64,000 nt of DNA from Novosphingobium sp. CF614 (GTDB taxonomy: Bacteria > Pseudomonadota > Alphaproteobacteria > Sphingomonadales > Sphingomonadaceae), in assembly GCF_900113255.1 (NCBI RefSeq), contig NZ_FOOR01000002.1:186001-250000 (forward strand), read 5' to 3'. This document shows positions 35,219 to 44,561 of the stretch, one piece after another (within the stretch, counting starts at the first letter, position 1; each line of letters starts with the position of its first letter). A program made the position numbers and the translations under genes. A model generated the notes under the pieces. It was not told where the DNA came from, did no database searches, and saw only the letters and a list, made by a program, of their open reading frames with translations.

Positions 35219-36508
35219 CTATGAAGGAGAAGTGCCGGTCGGCGGGGTCAGCCTCAGGTGCAGCGCCGTCAGGCCGTGGATGATAAAGCTCTCGTCATAC
35301 GTCAGGTCGGCCACGCCATTGGGATGCCGATCGCGGTCAATGTCGATATTGGAGGTCGACGCCAGGAGTTTCTCCATGATGATCCGCACTTCGGCGCGCG
35401 CCAGCGGGGCTCCGGCACAGGTGTGCTTGCCGCGCCCGAAAGCCACGTGTTCGGCGATCTTGGGGCGACCGATCCTCAGCTCGTTCGGGTTTTCCCAGCG
35501 GCGCGGATCGCGGTTGGCCCCGGCAATGGCGATCATGATCTTCGATCCCGCCGGGATATGGACGCCGCCCACCGTGGCGTCCTTGCGCGCGAGCCGGCCC
35601 TCCTGCTTGGTCGATCCTTCGAGGCGCAGCACCTCCTCGAGGAACGCCGGGATCAGCGTGAGGTCAGCGCGCAGCCGGTCCTGCAGCTCGGGCTGGGCGA
35701 TAAGGAACTTGACCGCGGTTCCCAGCAGCTTGGCACTGGTATCCTGGCCCGCGCCGAACATGAACATGCCGAGCTGGACGAGATCGTGCGCCTCGGGGAT
35801 CGTGCCGTCGTTATACTTGGCAAAGGCGAATTCGGTAAGGATGTCGTCCTGCGGATTGGCGCGCCGGTCGGCGATATAGCCCCAGAAGTACTTGGCCATG
35901 ATCGTGAAGGGGCTGTGCGCCGGATCGCCCGTCACCTTGCCGTCGATGCTGCCCGGCGGGGGCGCCGCGGCGATGGCGTCCATGAAGACCTTGCGGTCCT
36001 CCATCGGCACCCCCAGCAGATCCGCCACCACCATCGTCACGAACGGCGTGGCGATCTCGCTCATCAGCTCAACCTTGCCCTCGGCGACCGCCTTGCCCAC
36101 CATCTCGCCGCAATAGCGGTTGATGAATTCCTCGCTCGCCTTCAGGCGCGACGGGACGAACAGCGTATTTATGAGCGCACGCAATTTGGTGTGGCGATCA
36201 TCGTCCATGTTGGAAACCAGGTCCCAGCCGACGAAGTGCTGGCGGTGGGCGGCGATCTGGTCGTTGATATCGGGGCCGTCGGGGGTGAAGGGCAGCGGCG
36301 AGCCGGCACCTTGCAGGTTGATGATTGCCGAGAAGGCATCATGGTTGCGCATGATGGCCAGCGCCTCTTCGAAGCCGGTGACGACATAGTAGTCCTGCCC
36401 TTCCGGCTTGTAGATCGGGCCCTTCTCACGGACCGCGTCGAAATAGCCGTAAGGATTCCTCAGGACCTCGTAGTCCGTGTAGTAGTCGCGCTCAGCCAGT
36501 GCCTGCAT
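35219..36508 (-). CDS. Cytochrome P450
   Basis: A 429-residue soluble bacterial P450 monooxygenase. The heme-binding loop is FGRGKHTCAGAPLARAE with the thiolate ligand C364. The I-helix oxygen-activation motif is AGQDT (253-257), and the ExxR pair is in EEVLR (residues 291-295). No membrane anchor or fused reductase is present, so it needs separate electron-transfer partners; none are adjacent, although a 2Fe-2S ferredoxin is encoded at 14849. It is divergent from a TetR regulator with 76 bases between their starts, so that regulator probably controls it. Substrate unknown. Confidence 0.95.
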   Translation of the reverse strand: MQALAERDYYTDYEVLRNPYGYFDAVREKGPIYKPEGQDYYVVTGFEEALAIMRNHDAFSAIINLQGAGSPLPFTPDGPDINDQIAAHRQHFVGWDLVSNMDDDRHTKLRALINTLFVPSRLKASEEFINRYCGEMVGKAVAEGKVELMSEIATPFVTMVVADLLGVPMEDRKVFMDAIAAAPPPGSIDGKVTGDPAHSPFTIMAKYFWGYIADRRANPQDDILTEFAFAKYNDGTIPEAHDLVQLGMFMFGAGQDTSAKLLGTAVKFLIAQPELQDRLRADLTLIPAFLEEVLRLEGSTKQEGRLARKDATVGGVHIPAGSKIMIAIAGANRDPRRWENPNELRIGRPKIAEHVAFGRGKHTCAGAPLARAEVRIIMEKLLASTSNIDIDRDRHPNGVADLTYDESFIIHGLTALHLRLTPPTGTSPS

Positions 36509-36584
36509 GTCCCTGCTCCGATTGCATCGTCCGGTTTGTCAATTGGCTTGCCATCAAGGCCATGCTGCTGCTTTCACTGCAACG

Positions 36585-37217
36585 ATGAACGCAAGGACGA
36601 CACCAGATCCGGATTTGTGCGATACCATGTCGCATAGTCTGTCGGGAGAGTGCGGGTCAAGCCCGAAGGACGCGCGCGCGGTGCGTTCGGGCACTGCGCT
36701 GCGCGAGGCGCTGTTGCGGCTGCTCGAACGCCGGGCATTCGAACAGATCACGGTGCGCGACATCTGCGCCGAGGCGGGCGTCCATTATGCGACGTTCTTC
36801 CGCCACCACGCCAGCAAGGAAGCGCTGCTCGACCATGTCGCCGCCGACCAGATGGCGCGGCTGGTCGAACTGACCATGCCGATCAAGGAATCGGGCGATG
36901 ATCGCCGCGCGATCCTGGTGCTTTGCCGCTATGTCGAGGACCACCGAGTGCTCTGGTCGGTCCTGCTCAACGGCGGCGCCGGCGCGACCATGCGCGCGGA
37001 GTGGCTGCGCTATACACGGCAGGTCACGGGCGCGGCGAATCCGGACAGCTGGCTGCCGAGCGAGCTGGGCACGATTTGCACGACCAGCCTGATCGTGGAA
37101 ACGATCTCCTGGTGGCTACGACAGGAAAAAGACGCCTGGCCGCCCGATCCCATTGCCGACATCATCCATCGCCTCGTAACAACCTCCATCGCGTCGCGAG
37201 GCCCGATCGAAAGATAG
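36585..37217 (+). CDS. TetR-family transcriptional regulator
   Basis: A 210-residue one-domain regulator with an N-terminal helix-turn-helix (about 32-75: LREALLRLLERRAFEQITVR, then DICAEAGVHYATFFRHHASK) and a C-terminal helical ligand-binding region. Start choice is uncertain: ATG at 36585 is used, but an ATG at 36627 lies inside a palindrome and would still leave the whole DNA-binding domain. It is divergent from the P450 gene and is the best candidate for its regulator, and perhaps for the whole 30.6-36.5 kb catabolic cluster. Confidence 0.88.
   Translation: MNARTTPDPDLCDTMSHSLSGECGSSPKDARAVRSGTALREALLRLLERRAFEQITVRDICAEAGVHYATFFRHHASKEALLDHVAADQMARLVELTMPIKESGDDRRAILVLCRYVEDHRVLWSVLLNGGAGATMRAEWLRYTRQVTGAANPDSWLPSELGTICTTSLIVETISWWLRQEKDAWPPDPIADIIHRLVTTSIASRGPIER
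36618..36634. promoter_or_regulatory. Candidate TetR operator
   Basis: TGCGATA-CCA-TGTCGCA is an inverted repeat with one mismatched pair in seven. It overlaps the second possible ATG of the TetR gene, about 110 bases from the P450 start. If the real start is further downstream, this would be an ordinary promoter-proximal operator. Confidence 0.35.
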
Positions 37218-37290
37218 CGGGAATCCAATCAGCGATCTAACGATCTCAATTAGTGTCTATTTCTGATATGATTCGCATGTCGGCCCATCA

Positions 37291-37436
37291 ATGGTGCCCA
37301 CATCAAGCAAAAGAAGCGGCGAGACCAAGCGCCGCACCGAAGTCGTCCGCATCTTTCCGAACGAGGCCGCGATCACGCCCTCATCGGCGCCATCCCCGTG
37401 GAACAGGGCGACGAATGGGCAAAGGAAAAGCTATAG
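37291..37436 (+). pseudogene. Remnant of an IS256-family (Mutator) transposase C-terminus
   Basis: Reading frame 1 gives KRRTEVVRIFPNEAAIT, and after a frameshift the next frame gives LIGAIPVEQGDEWAKEKL and a stop. Together these match the well-known C-terminal signature of IS256-type transposases (KRRTxVVGIFPNExAITRLxGAxLxEQxDEWA). The rest of the element and its terminal repeats are not seen. It marks an old insertion between the P450 cluster and the galactose locus. Confidence 0.75.
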
Positions 37437-37514
37437 ACACAACCGTCATTCTCCGGCTCCTCGGACTGATCCATGAGCCGACTTCGGGCGCAATTCGCGC
37501 TTGCCTGGGCACAG

Positions 37515-38381
37515 TCAGTCCGGCTGGCAGGATGCTGCGACCCATCCTCGCACGGGCGCGTCGAATTGAAACAGGCTGCCGGCCAATGGCTGTCCAGCGA
37601 GCGCGTTCGAGTCGAGGCCGATCCGAGCAGTGGTCACGAAGGCGGTGGTGAGGTCAGGACCTCCGAACGCAAGCTTGGTCACCCGTGCGCAAGGTAGCGC
37701 AACGTGCAGCATGACCTCGCCCTGTGGCGAATAGCGGCGCACCCCCCATCCGTCCCACAGCCCCACCCACAGGCAGCCCTCGGCATCGGTGACCACGCCA
37801 TCAGGATAGCCTTCGGCCGCGTTCAGTTCGATGAAGGGTTCGCCGCGTTCGAGCATCGGGTCTTCGCCGGGATCGAAGCGCCAGATGCGCCGCGAGCCTG
37901 AGTCGGCAACGTAGAGAACCTTGCCGTCGGGACTGAACGCGGGCCCATTGGTAACCACCGCCCGCAACGCGGTGGGTCGGATCTGGGTGCCGACAAATCG
38001 GAAGATCGATCCGGTGGGAAGATTCTCCTCATCGTCCATCGTGCCGAACCACAGGACTCCGTCGGGACTGAGCGTGCCGTCGTTGATGCGATTGTGGCGA
38101 GGCATATCCACTTCGGCCAAGGTTTCGCCGGGTCCGGTGCCGTCCAGGCGGTACAGGCGATGGCCATCACCGACCACAGCCGTACCGTTTGCCGCCGGCA
38201 CGATAAATCCCGGCTTCCCTCCGGCATTCACCGATTCCCCCGTGCCGGTCGCGGGATCGAAACGATGAATATGACCCTGCTTGATGTCGACGAAGCGAAG
38301 CGACTGGTCGGCGGCGAACCATACCGGTCCTTCGCCGAGCAGGCATTCCAATCGCCAGGCGACTTCGGGCACGATGCTCAT
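37515..38381 (-). CDS. SMP-30/gluconolactonase-family sugar lactonase
   Basis: A 288-residue six-bladed beta-propeller. Metal-site residues typical of the family are visible: the early glutamate in LLGEGPVW, the asparagine in RINDGTLSPDG and the aspartate in YVADSGSRRIWRF. Such enzymes open aldonolactones. It overlaps the upstream sugar dehydrogenase by four bases, so it most likely hydrolyses the lactone that enzyme makes; in this locus that would be galactono-lactone to galactonate. Confidence 0.87.
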   Translation of the reverse strand: MSIVPEVAWRLECLLGEGPVWFAADQSLRFVDIKQGHIHRFDPATGTGESVNAGGKPGFIVPAANGTAVVGDGHRLYRLDGTGPGETLAEVDMPRHNRINDGTLSPDGVLWFGTMDDEENLPTGSIFRFVGTQIRPTALRAVVTNGPAFSPDGKVLYVADSGSRRIWRFDPGEDPMLERGEPFIELNAAEGYPDGVVTDAEGCLWVGLWDGWGVRRYSPQGEVMLHVALPCARVTKLAFGGPDLTTAFVTTARIGLDSNALAGQPLAGSLFQFDAPVRGWVAASCQPD

Positions 38382-39352
38382 GGCGCGGACAGCCTTTCGG
38401 CGATGTCGGCCTGCGGCAGCGGGTTCCAGTCGAACGCCGGTCCCGAGGCCCTGGTGGCGACCTGCAGCGACGCTTCGATCAGCCTCAGCGGCGCCAGATC
38501 CGCATCGCTGCTCCCGCGGTCGATCAGGTCCGCGAATGCCCGGTAGAGGTACGAGTATTCGGCACGGTCGAAATCGGTCGCGCCGCCTTCCACTTCAAGC
38601 CGGTGGCCCCCGCACCCCAGCACCAACGAACCTTGCGTGGTCTCGACCGCAATATCCCAGCGCGGCTCTCCCGCGTGAAGGAAATCGAGGCTCGCCCGGC
38701 CGGGCGCACCGGCATAGTCGAGCATGATCTCGGCGGCGACCGGCGCCTGCCTGCCGGCCGGCACCGTCAGGTGCGCGGCGGCTATTCTCAGCGGGCCCGG
38801 AAGAATGGCCGTCACGATGGAGAAGGCATTGATCGCCGGATCGAATACGCCAAATCCGCCCTCGGCAAGCAGCCAGTCCTGGCCCGGGTGCCAGCAGCGG
38901 ATGTCTTCGTGCCAGGTGATCGAAAGCCCGGTGACCTGACGATCCGCCAGCCAGTCGCGGGCGAGCGTGACTCCGCCTGCCATGCGCGAATGCCAGGCCG
39001 CGTAGAGCGTGACTCCGGCCTTGTCGGCCTGTTCGATCAATCCTTGCGCTTCGGCACTCGTGGTCGCCGGCGGCTTTTCGAGCATAACGTGCCACCCGGC
39101 AGCGATCGCGCGCCGGGCAAGGTCGGCGCGTACGCCGGGCGGAGTGCAGATCGCCACCGCATCGAGCGCCGGGCCATGCGATGCCAGCACGTCGATCGAC
39201 GCAAAGGCAGGAACGTCGGGCAGGGCATGGACCGGATCGACCGTCGCCACCAGGTCGAACCGGCCGTCGGCCAGGATCGCCGGCAGGTGTTGGTCGCGTG
39301 CAATTTTACCCAGTCCGATGATCGCGATCCGGTTCTGTCCTTGCCTTGTCAT
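38378..39352 (-). CDS. Gfo/Idh/MocA-family oxidoreductase, probable D-galactose 1-dehydrogenase
   Basis: A 324-residue NAD(P)-dependent sugar dehydrogenase. The Rossmann motif is AIIGLGKIARDQHLPAI (residues 9-25) and the conserved EKPPA motif binds cofactor and substrate near the active site. The GLGKIARDQH N-terminus resembles the galactose dehydrogenases of this family. Position next to a lactonase, galactonate-type dehydratase, KDGal kinase and KDPGal aldolase supports oxidation of galactose to its lactone; this is an inference. The start MTRQGQNR has a GAGGTG ribosome-binding site; an ATG seven codons upstream is possible. Confidence 0.8.
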   Translation of the reverse strand: MTRQGQNRIAIIGLGKIARDQHLPAILADGRFDLVATVDPVHALPDVPAFASIDVLASHGPALDAVAICTPPGVRADLARRAIAAGWHVMLEKPPATTSAEAQGLIEQADKAGVTLYAAWHSRMAGGVTLARDWLADRQVTGLSITWHEDIRCWHPGQDWLLAEGGFGVFDPAINAFSIVTAILPGPLRIAAAHLTVPAGRQAPVAAEIMLDYAGAPGRASLDFLHAGEPRWDIAVETTQGSLVLGCGGHRLEVEGGATDFDRAEYSYLYRAFADLIDRGSSDADLAPLRLIEASLQVATRASGPAFDWNPLPQADIAERLSAP

Positions 39353-39364
39353 CCCGGCACCTCT

Positions 39365-39379
39365 ATTTATCATATAAAT
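39365..39379. promoter_or_regulatory. Galactose-locus operator, site A
   Basis: Perfect palindrome ATTTAT-CAT-ATAAAT between the divergent dehydrogenase (starts 39352) and dehydratase (starts 39438). The identical 15-mer occurs once more in this locus (42047), and variants stand at 48838 and 49020. Confidence 0.7.
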
Positions 39380-39437
39380 TGGCGATAACGATCATCTGGC
39401 GGCTTGGCAATCCGCGCCGGGATAGAAGAGGACACGA

Positions 39438-41237
39438 ATGACCAGAAGCTCACCTGATGCAAGTCGGCGGCTGCGCAGTCGCGCCTGGTTCGACGAGCCG
39501 GGGAATCCGGACATGACGGCGCTCTACATCGAACGCTATCTCAATTTCGGATTGAGCCTCGAAGAACTGCAGTCGGACCGTCCGATCATCGGCATCGCCC
39601 AGACCGGCAGTGACCTGTCGCCCTGCAACCGCCACCACCTTGTCCTGGCCGAGCGCGTGCGCGACGGCATTCGTGAAGCCGGCGGGATCGCGATCGAATT
39701 TCCGACTCATCCCATCCAGGAAACCGGCAAGCGTCCGACCGCCGGGCTCGACCGCAACCTCTCGTACCTCAGCCTGGTCGAAGTGCTGTTCGGCTATCCG
39801 ATTGACGGCGTGGTGCTGACCATCGGCTGCGACAAGACTACGCCCGCCGCGCTGATGGCGGCTGCCACCGTCGATATCCCGGCAATCGCGCTGTCGGTCG
39901 GGCCGATGCTCAATGGCTGGCACGAAGGCAAGCGGGTCGGCTCCGGGACGATCGTGTGGCACGCGCGCCAGTTGCTGGCGGCCGGAGAAATCGATCAGAA
40001 GGGCTTCATCGAGATGGTCGCCTCCTCGGCCCCCTCGACCGGATACTGCAACACCATGGGCACGGCGACGACGATGAATTCGCTGACCGAAGCGCTGGGC
40101 ATGTCGCTGCCCGGTTCGGCGGCGATTCCCGCGCCTTACCGCGACCGCCAGCAGTGCGCCTGGGAAACCGGGCGGACCATCGTCGAAATGGTTTGGGCCG
40201 ACCGCAAACCGTCGGACATTCTCACCCGTCCTGCCTTCCTCAACGCGATTCGGGTCAATTCGGCAATCGGCGGCTCGACCAACGCGCCGATCCATCTCAA
40301 CGCCATCGCCCGCCACGCCGGGGTCGAACTGACGCTCGCCGACTGGGAGCAGCACGGCCGCGATATTCCGCTGCTGGTCAACCTCCAACCGGCCGGCGAA
40401 TACCTGGGCGAGGATTATTATCGCGCGGGCGGTGTTCCGGCGGTGATGGGTGAACTGCTGCGCGCCGGGCTGCTCGACGGTGATGCCCTGACCGCGAGCG
40501 GAGCAACGGTGCGCGACAACGTGAACCCGTGCGCGACGCGCGACCGCGAGGTAATCCGTCCCATGTCCGATCCGCTCAGGCAAGCTGCCGGGATCACCGT
40601 GCTCTCGGGTAACCTGTTCGACGCGGCGGTGATGAAACTCTCGGTGATTTCGGACGATTTTGCAGCGCGTTATCTGTCCGATCCGGAGCAGCCCCGCGCG
40701 TTCGAAGGCAAGGTCGTGGTATTTGATGGCCCAGAGGACTATCACGCACGGATCGACGATCCGGCGACCGGGATCGACGCCAGTACGATCCTGGTGATGC
40801 GCGGCACCGGGCCGATCGGCTATCCGGGCAGCGCCGAAGTGGTCAACATGCGCCCACCCGCCGGATTGATCCGTTCGGGAATCCACGATCTGCCGTGCAT
40901 CGGTGATGGCCGCCAGTCGGGCACCTCCGGAAGCCCCTCCATCCTGAATGCCTCGCCCGAGGCGGCGGCGGGCGGCGGTCTGGCGCTGCTGCGCGATGGG
41001 GATCGTGTGCGCGTCGATCTCGGTGCGCGACGGGTCGATGTGCTGATCGATGAGGCCGAACTGGCGGCACGGCGCGAGGCGCTGGCGGAATCGGGCTTTT
41101 CCCTCCCTCCATCACAGACGCCGTGGCAGGAACTGCATCGCCAGACTGTCGGTCAGCTCGCCACCGGCGCAGTGATCGAATCCGCGGTCAAGTACCAGCG
41201 CATCGCCCACATCGGCCTGCCCCGCGACAGCCATTGA
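39438..41237 (+). CDS. IlvD/Edd-family aldonate dehydratase, probable galactonate dehydratase
   Basis: A 599-residue iron-sulfur dehydratase. Three cluster-ligand cysteines are C63 ([10 protein letters not shown]), C131 (TIGCDKTTP) and C204 (STGYCNTMG), nearly the positions known for the [2Fe-2S] xylonate dehydratase of Caulobacter. Length and motifs fit the pentonate/hexonate dehydratase branch rather than IlvD of valine synthesis. In this locus it would turn galactonate into 2-keto-3-deoxygalactonate; no enolase-superfamily DgoD is present. Arabonate or xylonate cannot be excluded. It is divergent from the dehydrogenase-lactonase pair. Confidence 0.85.
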   Translation: MTRSSPDASRRLRSRAWFDEPGNPDMTALYIERYLNFGLSLEELQSDRPIIGIAQTGSDLSPCNRHHLVLAERVRDGIREAGGIAIEFPTHPIQETGKRPTAGLDRNLSYLSLVEVLFGYPIDGVVLTIGCDKTTPAALMAAATVDIPAIALSVGPMLNGWHEGKRVGSGTIVWHARQLLAAGEIDQKGFIEMVASSAPSTGYCNTMGTATTMNSLTEALGMSLPGSAAIPAPYRDRQQCAWETGRTIVEMVWADRKPSDILTRPAFLNAIRVNSAIGGSTNAPIHLNAIARHAGVELTLADWEQHGRDIPLLVNLQPAGEYLGEDYYRAGGVPAVMGELLRAGLLDGDALTASGATVRDNVNPCATRDREVIRPMSDPLRQAAGITVLSGNLFDAAVMKLSVISDDFAARYLSDPEQPRAFEGKVVVFDGPEDYHARIDDPATGIDASTILVMRGTGPIGYPGSAEVVNMRPPAGLIRSGIHDLPCIGDGRQSGTSGSPSILNASPEAAAGGGLALLRDGDRVRVDLGARRVDVLIDEAELAARREALAESGFSLPPSQTPWQELHRQTVGQLATGAVIESAVKYQRIAHIGLPRDSH

Positions 41238-41261
41238 CCTGCGGGGCCACGCCCGTGGTCG

Positions 41262-41978
41262 TTACCCGTCGACCAAATCGAGCACATTATCGATCAGCAG
41301 CGCCGCGCAGGCGCGTGCGCGCTCCGGGTCGCGCGCCTCGATCGCATCGGCGACGTCGCGGTGCTCGGCAATGCTGGCGGTATGGCCCTTGATCCGGTTG
41401 GTGAAGCGGATCGAAGTGGTCAGCGCGGTGGCGACGACTCTGGAGAATTGAAGGAAGAAGGGATTGCCCGAGGCGGACAGGATCGCCAGGTGAAAGGCGA
41501 TGTCGGCGGCGAGCGGATCGTCCTCGCCGCGCTCGGCGGCGCGCATCCGCTCGAGTTCGCGGTAGACCGTATCGATCGCGGCCCCGTCGCGAGCGGTGGC
41601 GGCGAGTGCGGCGGCCTCCGGCTCAATCCCGCGTCGCAGCTGGGTGAAGTGCCGCAGTACCTCGATCGAAAACTTGCGTTCGAGCAACCAGCGCAGCACA
41701 TCGGGGTCGAACAGGTTCCACGCCTGGAACGGCTGGACCCTGGTGCCCTGCCGCGGCTTGGCCTGGACCAGCCCCTTGGCGGTGAGCATCTTCACCGCCT
41801 CGCGCGTCACCGAGCGGCTGACTCCGTAGGCGCGGGCGATCTCGGCCTCGGTGGGGAAGGGACGCATGTCATAGCGGCCAGTCACGATTGCCTTGCCCAG
41901 CGCGTCCAGCATGCCCTGCGTCAGGTTGCGCTTGGCGTCGCCCGCCTGCCCCTCAAGCTCAATAGCCGTGCTTTCCAT
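41262..41978 (-). CDS. GntR/FadR-family transcriptional regulator
   Basis: A 238-residue regulator with an N-terminal winged helix (about 20-75: PTEAEIARAYGVSRSVTREA, then VKMLTAKGLVQAKPRQGTRV) and a C-terminal all-helical FCD domain that usually binds a sugar acid or carboxylate with a metal ion. The start at 41978 has a GGGGAG ribosome-binding site; two upstream ATGs are alternatives. It is divergent from the symporter and convergent with the dehydratase. It probably represses the locus through the ATTTAT-CAT-ATAAAT sites, with galactonate or a keto-deoxy acid as inducer (inference). Confidence 0.9.
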   Translation of the reverse strand: MESTAIELEGQAGDAKRNLTQGMLDALGKAIVTGRYDMRPFPTEAEIARAYGVSRSVTREAVKMLTAKGLVQAKPRQGTRVQPFQAWNLFDPDVLRWLLERKFSIEVLRHFTQLRRGIEPEAAALAATARDGAAIDTVYRELERMRAAERGEDDPLAADIAFHLAILSASGNPFFLQFSRVVATALTTSIRFTNRIKGHTASIAEHRDVADAIEARDPERARACAALLIDNVLDLVDG

Positions 41979-42046
41979 CGCTCCCCTTTGCAGCATCGTT
42001 ATGCCTCTGTCACTCACGCCCTAATTTGCCCGACTGGACATTGTCA

Positions 42047-42061
42047 ATTTATCATATAAAT
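42047..42061. promoter_or_regulatory. Galactose-locus operator, site B
   Basis: Exact second copy of the 15-base palindrome ATTTAT-CAT-ATAAAT, between the divergent regulator gene (start 41978) and the symporter gene (start 42103). Its position would allow control of both the importer operon and the regulator itself. Confidence 0.7.
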
Positions 42062-42102
42062 CGTGCTGTTCTAAAGCCGGGGTGCATGACGGGAGTTTTG
42101 GG

Positions 42103-43698
42103 GTGAGCGGATTGGCAACAATCGACGTGGTCGTCGTCGCAATATACGCGCTTGCGATTTTCGCGCTGGCGCAATTCGTGTCGCGGGAAAAACCCGGGCA
42201 CGAAAAGAACACGTCGGACTATTTCCTCGCCTCGCGCAACCTGCCGTGGTGGGCGATCGGCGCCTCGCTGATTGCGGCCAACATCTCGGCCGAACAGATC
42301 GTCGGCATGTCGGGCTCGGGCTATGCGATCGGCCTCGCGATCGCCTCCTACGAATGGATGGCGGCGGCAACCTTGCTGATCGTCGGCAAATGGTTCCTGC
42401 CGATCTTCCTCGAAAACGGCATCAGTACCATGCCGCAGTTCCTTGAGCAGCGCTTCGGAACCACGATCCGCACCGTGATGGCACTGTTCTGGCTGGCGCT
42501 TTACGTTTTCGTCAACCTCACGTCGATCATCTGGCTGGGTTCGATCGCGGTGACCAAGGTGGCCGGGATCAACCAGGACGTGGCGCTGACGGTGCTTGGG
42601 CTGTTCGCCCTGCTCTACCAGTTGCGCGGCGGACTCAAGGCGGTGGCGCTGACCGACATCGTCCAGGTCTCGTTGCTGGTCATGGGAGGTCTCATCATCG
42701 CCGCGCTGACGCTCGACAAGATCGGCGCGGGCGGGGGAATCGCGGCGGGCTTCGCAACGCTGGTGCACCGCGCGCCCGACCATTTCCACATGATCCTCAA
42801 GGCTGGCGATCCGCACTACAAGGACCTGCCGGGGCTGTCTGTGCTGATCGGCGGAATGTGGATCGCCAATCTCTCATACTGGGGCTTCAACCAGTACATC
42901 ATCCAGCGCGCGCTGGCCGCCAAGAGCATCGGCGAGGCGCAGAAGGGCATAGTCTTCGCCGCCTTCCTCAAGCTGGTCATGCCGATCATCATTGTCCTTC
43001 CGGGGATCGCCGCGGTGGTGCTGGCCCCCGGTCTCGCCAAGCCCGACGAGGCCTACCCGACGATGATGGAGCTGCTGCCACCCGGACTGCTGGGCCTGGT
43101 CTTCGCCGCGCTGGTCGCCGCGATCATCGCCTCGACCGCGTCCAAAATCAATTCGATCGCGACGATCTTCACGCTCGACGTCTATGCCAAGTTCCGCAAG
43201 GGCGCGCCGCTTGGCGAGCGGCACCTGGTGCGCGTCGGCCGGATCGCGGCAAGCGTCGCCATTGTCATCGCCATCCTGACCGCGCGCCCGCTGCTGGGCA
43301 GCCTCGACCAGGCGTTCCAGTATATCCAGGAGTTCTCCGGCTTCGTCACGCCGGGCATCACCATCATCTTCCTGCTCGGCCTGTTCTGGCCGCGCGCGAC
43401 CGAAGCCGGCGCGCTCGCCGGCGCGCTCGCCTCGGTGATTCTCAGCCTGCTGTTCTGGTGGCCCGCCGCCTGGGGCGGCAGCACCGTGCTCAACGAGGTG
43501 CCGTTCATGGACCGGATGGGCCTGGTCTTCCTCGCCTCACTGGCCCTGGCAGTGGTCGTTTCGCTCGCACGGCCCGCGCCGGCCGCCAGCAATCGGATCG
43601 TGATGGCCGGCGTCTCGTTCCACACCACCCGCGGTTTCAACCTCTCCGCGATCGGGGTGGTGGTGATCCTCGCGGCGCTTTACACCTGGTTCTGGTGA
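42103..43698 (+). CDS. Sodium:solute symporter (SGLT-like), probable galactose importer
   Basis: A 531-residue inner-membrane transporter with about 14 hydrophobic segments. Family features include SDYFLASRNLPWWAIGASL near the N-terminus, an ISAEQIVGMSGSGYA stretch in helix 1, and SYWGFNQYIIQRALAAKS in the middle. The overall pattern resembles vSGLT/SglT galactose transporters. GTG at 42103 with GGGAG before it was chosen; a GTG seven codons upstream is possible. It leads an operon with the KDGal kinase and KDPGal aldolase, overlapping the kinase by one base. Confidence 0.88.
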   Translation: MSGLATIDVVVVAIYALAIFALAQFVSREKPGHEKNTSDYFLASRNLPWWAIGASLIAANISAEQIVGMSGSGYAIGLAIASYEWMAAATLLIVGKWFLPIFLENGISTMPQFLEQRFGTTIRTVMALFWLALYVFVNLTSIIWLGSIAVTKVAGINQDVALTVLGLFALLYQLRGGLKAVALTDIVQVSLLVMGGLIIAALTLDKIGAGGGIAAGFATLVHRAPDHFHMILKAGDPHYKDLPGLSVLIGGMWIANLSYWGFNQYIIQRALAAKSIGEAQKGIVFAAFLKLVMPIIIVLPGIAAVVLAPGLAKPDEAYPTMMELLPPGLLGLVFAALVAAIIASTASKINSIATIFTLDVYAKFRKGAPLGERHLVRVGRIAASVAIVIAILTARPLLGSLDQAFQYIQEFSGFVTPGITIIFLLGLFWPRATEAGALAGALASVILSLLFWWPAAWGGSTVLNEVPFMDRMGLVFLASLALAVVVSLARPAPAASNRIVMAGVSFHTTRGFNLSAIGVVVILAALYTWFW

Positions 43699-44561
43699 TG
43701 ACCGACTCCTTCCTTGCGGTCGACTGGGGCACCACCAACCGCCGCGTCTACCGGATCGAGCAGGGCATCGTTCGCAGCAACGTGCGTGACGACAGGGGCA
43801 TCGTTGCCGTCCCGGCCGGCACTTTCGCGGACGAGATCGCACTGCTGCGCGCACGGCACGGCGACCTGCCGATGCTGCTCGCCGGGATGATCGGATCGAA
43901 CCGTGGCTGGCACGATGCGGGTTATGTTTCCGCTCCGGCACGTCTGGAAGATCTCGCTGGCGGGCTCAAGCGGATCGACGCGCGCACGGCAATCGTTCCT
44001 GGCGTGTCGCGGATCGAGGGCGCTCGCGGCGAGGTCATGCGCGGCGAGGAGGTGCAATTGCTTGGCGCTGCGGCCGCCGGGCTGGTTCCGCCCGACGCGC
44101 AACTTTGCCAGCCGGGCACGCATTGCAAGTGGGCGCGGCTCGAACGCGGCGCGCTCACCGATTTTGTCACCGCGATGACCGGCGAGATGTTCGCGCTGCT
44201 CAAGGCTCATGCCCTGATCGGGCAGGAAATGACCGGCGTCGTGCATGCCGGTCATGCCTTCCGCGAAGGCGTCGGGGAGTCGCGGCGCAACGACCTGCTC
44301 GCGTCGCTGTTCTCGGTGCGTCCCGCAGCCTTGCTCAACCTGCGCCCGTGCGAGGAAATCGCGTCCTTTGTCAGCGGCCTGCTGATCGGTGCGGATTGTC
44401 GCGCCCATGCGGCGCGCGGGCCGGTGCACCTCCTTGCAGATCCCGCCCTCGGCGCGCTCTATTCCGCCGCGCTCATGGAACTGGGCAGCCAAGCAGTAAT
44501 GATCGACAGTCACGATGCCTTCGTCGCGGGGATCGTGCGCATCCGGGAGTTGAGCCGATGA
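43698..44561 (+). CDS. dgoK: 2-dehydro-3-deoxygalactonokinase DgoK
   Basis: A 287-residue sugar kinase that phosphorylates 2-keto-3-deoxygalactonate at C6. The N-terminal phosphate-binding strand is FLAVDWGTTNRRVYRI, and the family motifs LLAGMIGSNRGW (about 53-64), RGEEVQLLGA (about 115) and PGTHCKWA (about 138-145) are present. The start is set at MTDSFLAV, overlapping the symporter stop; the frame upstream is a shadow. Its stop overlaps the aldolase start as ATGA. Confidence 0.92.
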   Translation: MTDSFLAVDWGTTNRRVYRIEQGIVRSNVRDDRGIVAVPAGTFADEIALLRARHGDLPMLLAGMIGSNRGWHDAGYVSAPARLEDLAGGLKRIDARTAIVPGVSRIEGARGEVMRGEEVQLLGAAAAGLVPPDAQLCQPGTHCKWARLERGALTDFVTAMTGEMFALLKAHALIGQEMTGVVHAGHAFREGVGESRRNDLLASLFSVRPAALLNLRPCEEIASFVSGLLIGADCRAHAARGPVHLLADPALGALYSAALMELGSQAVMIDSHDAFVAGIVRIRELSR

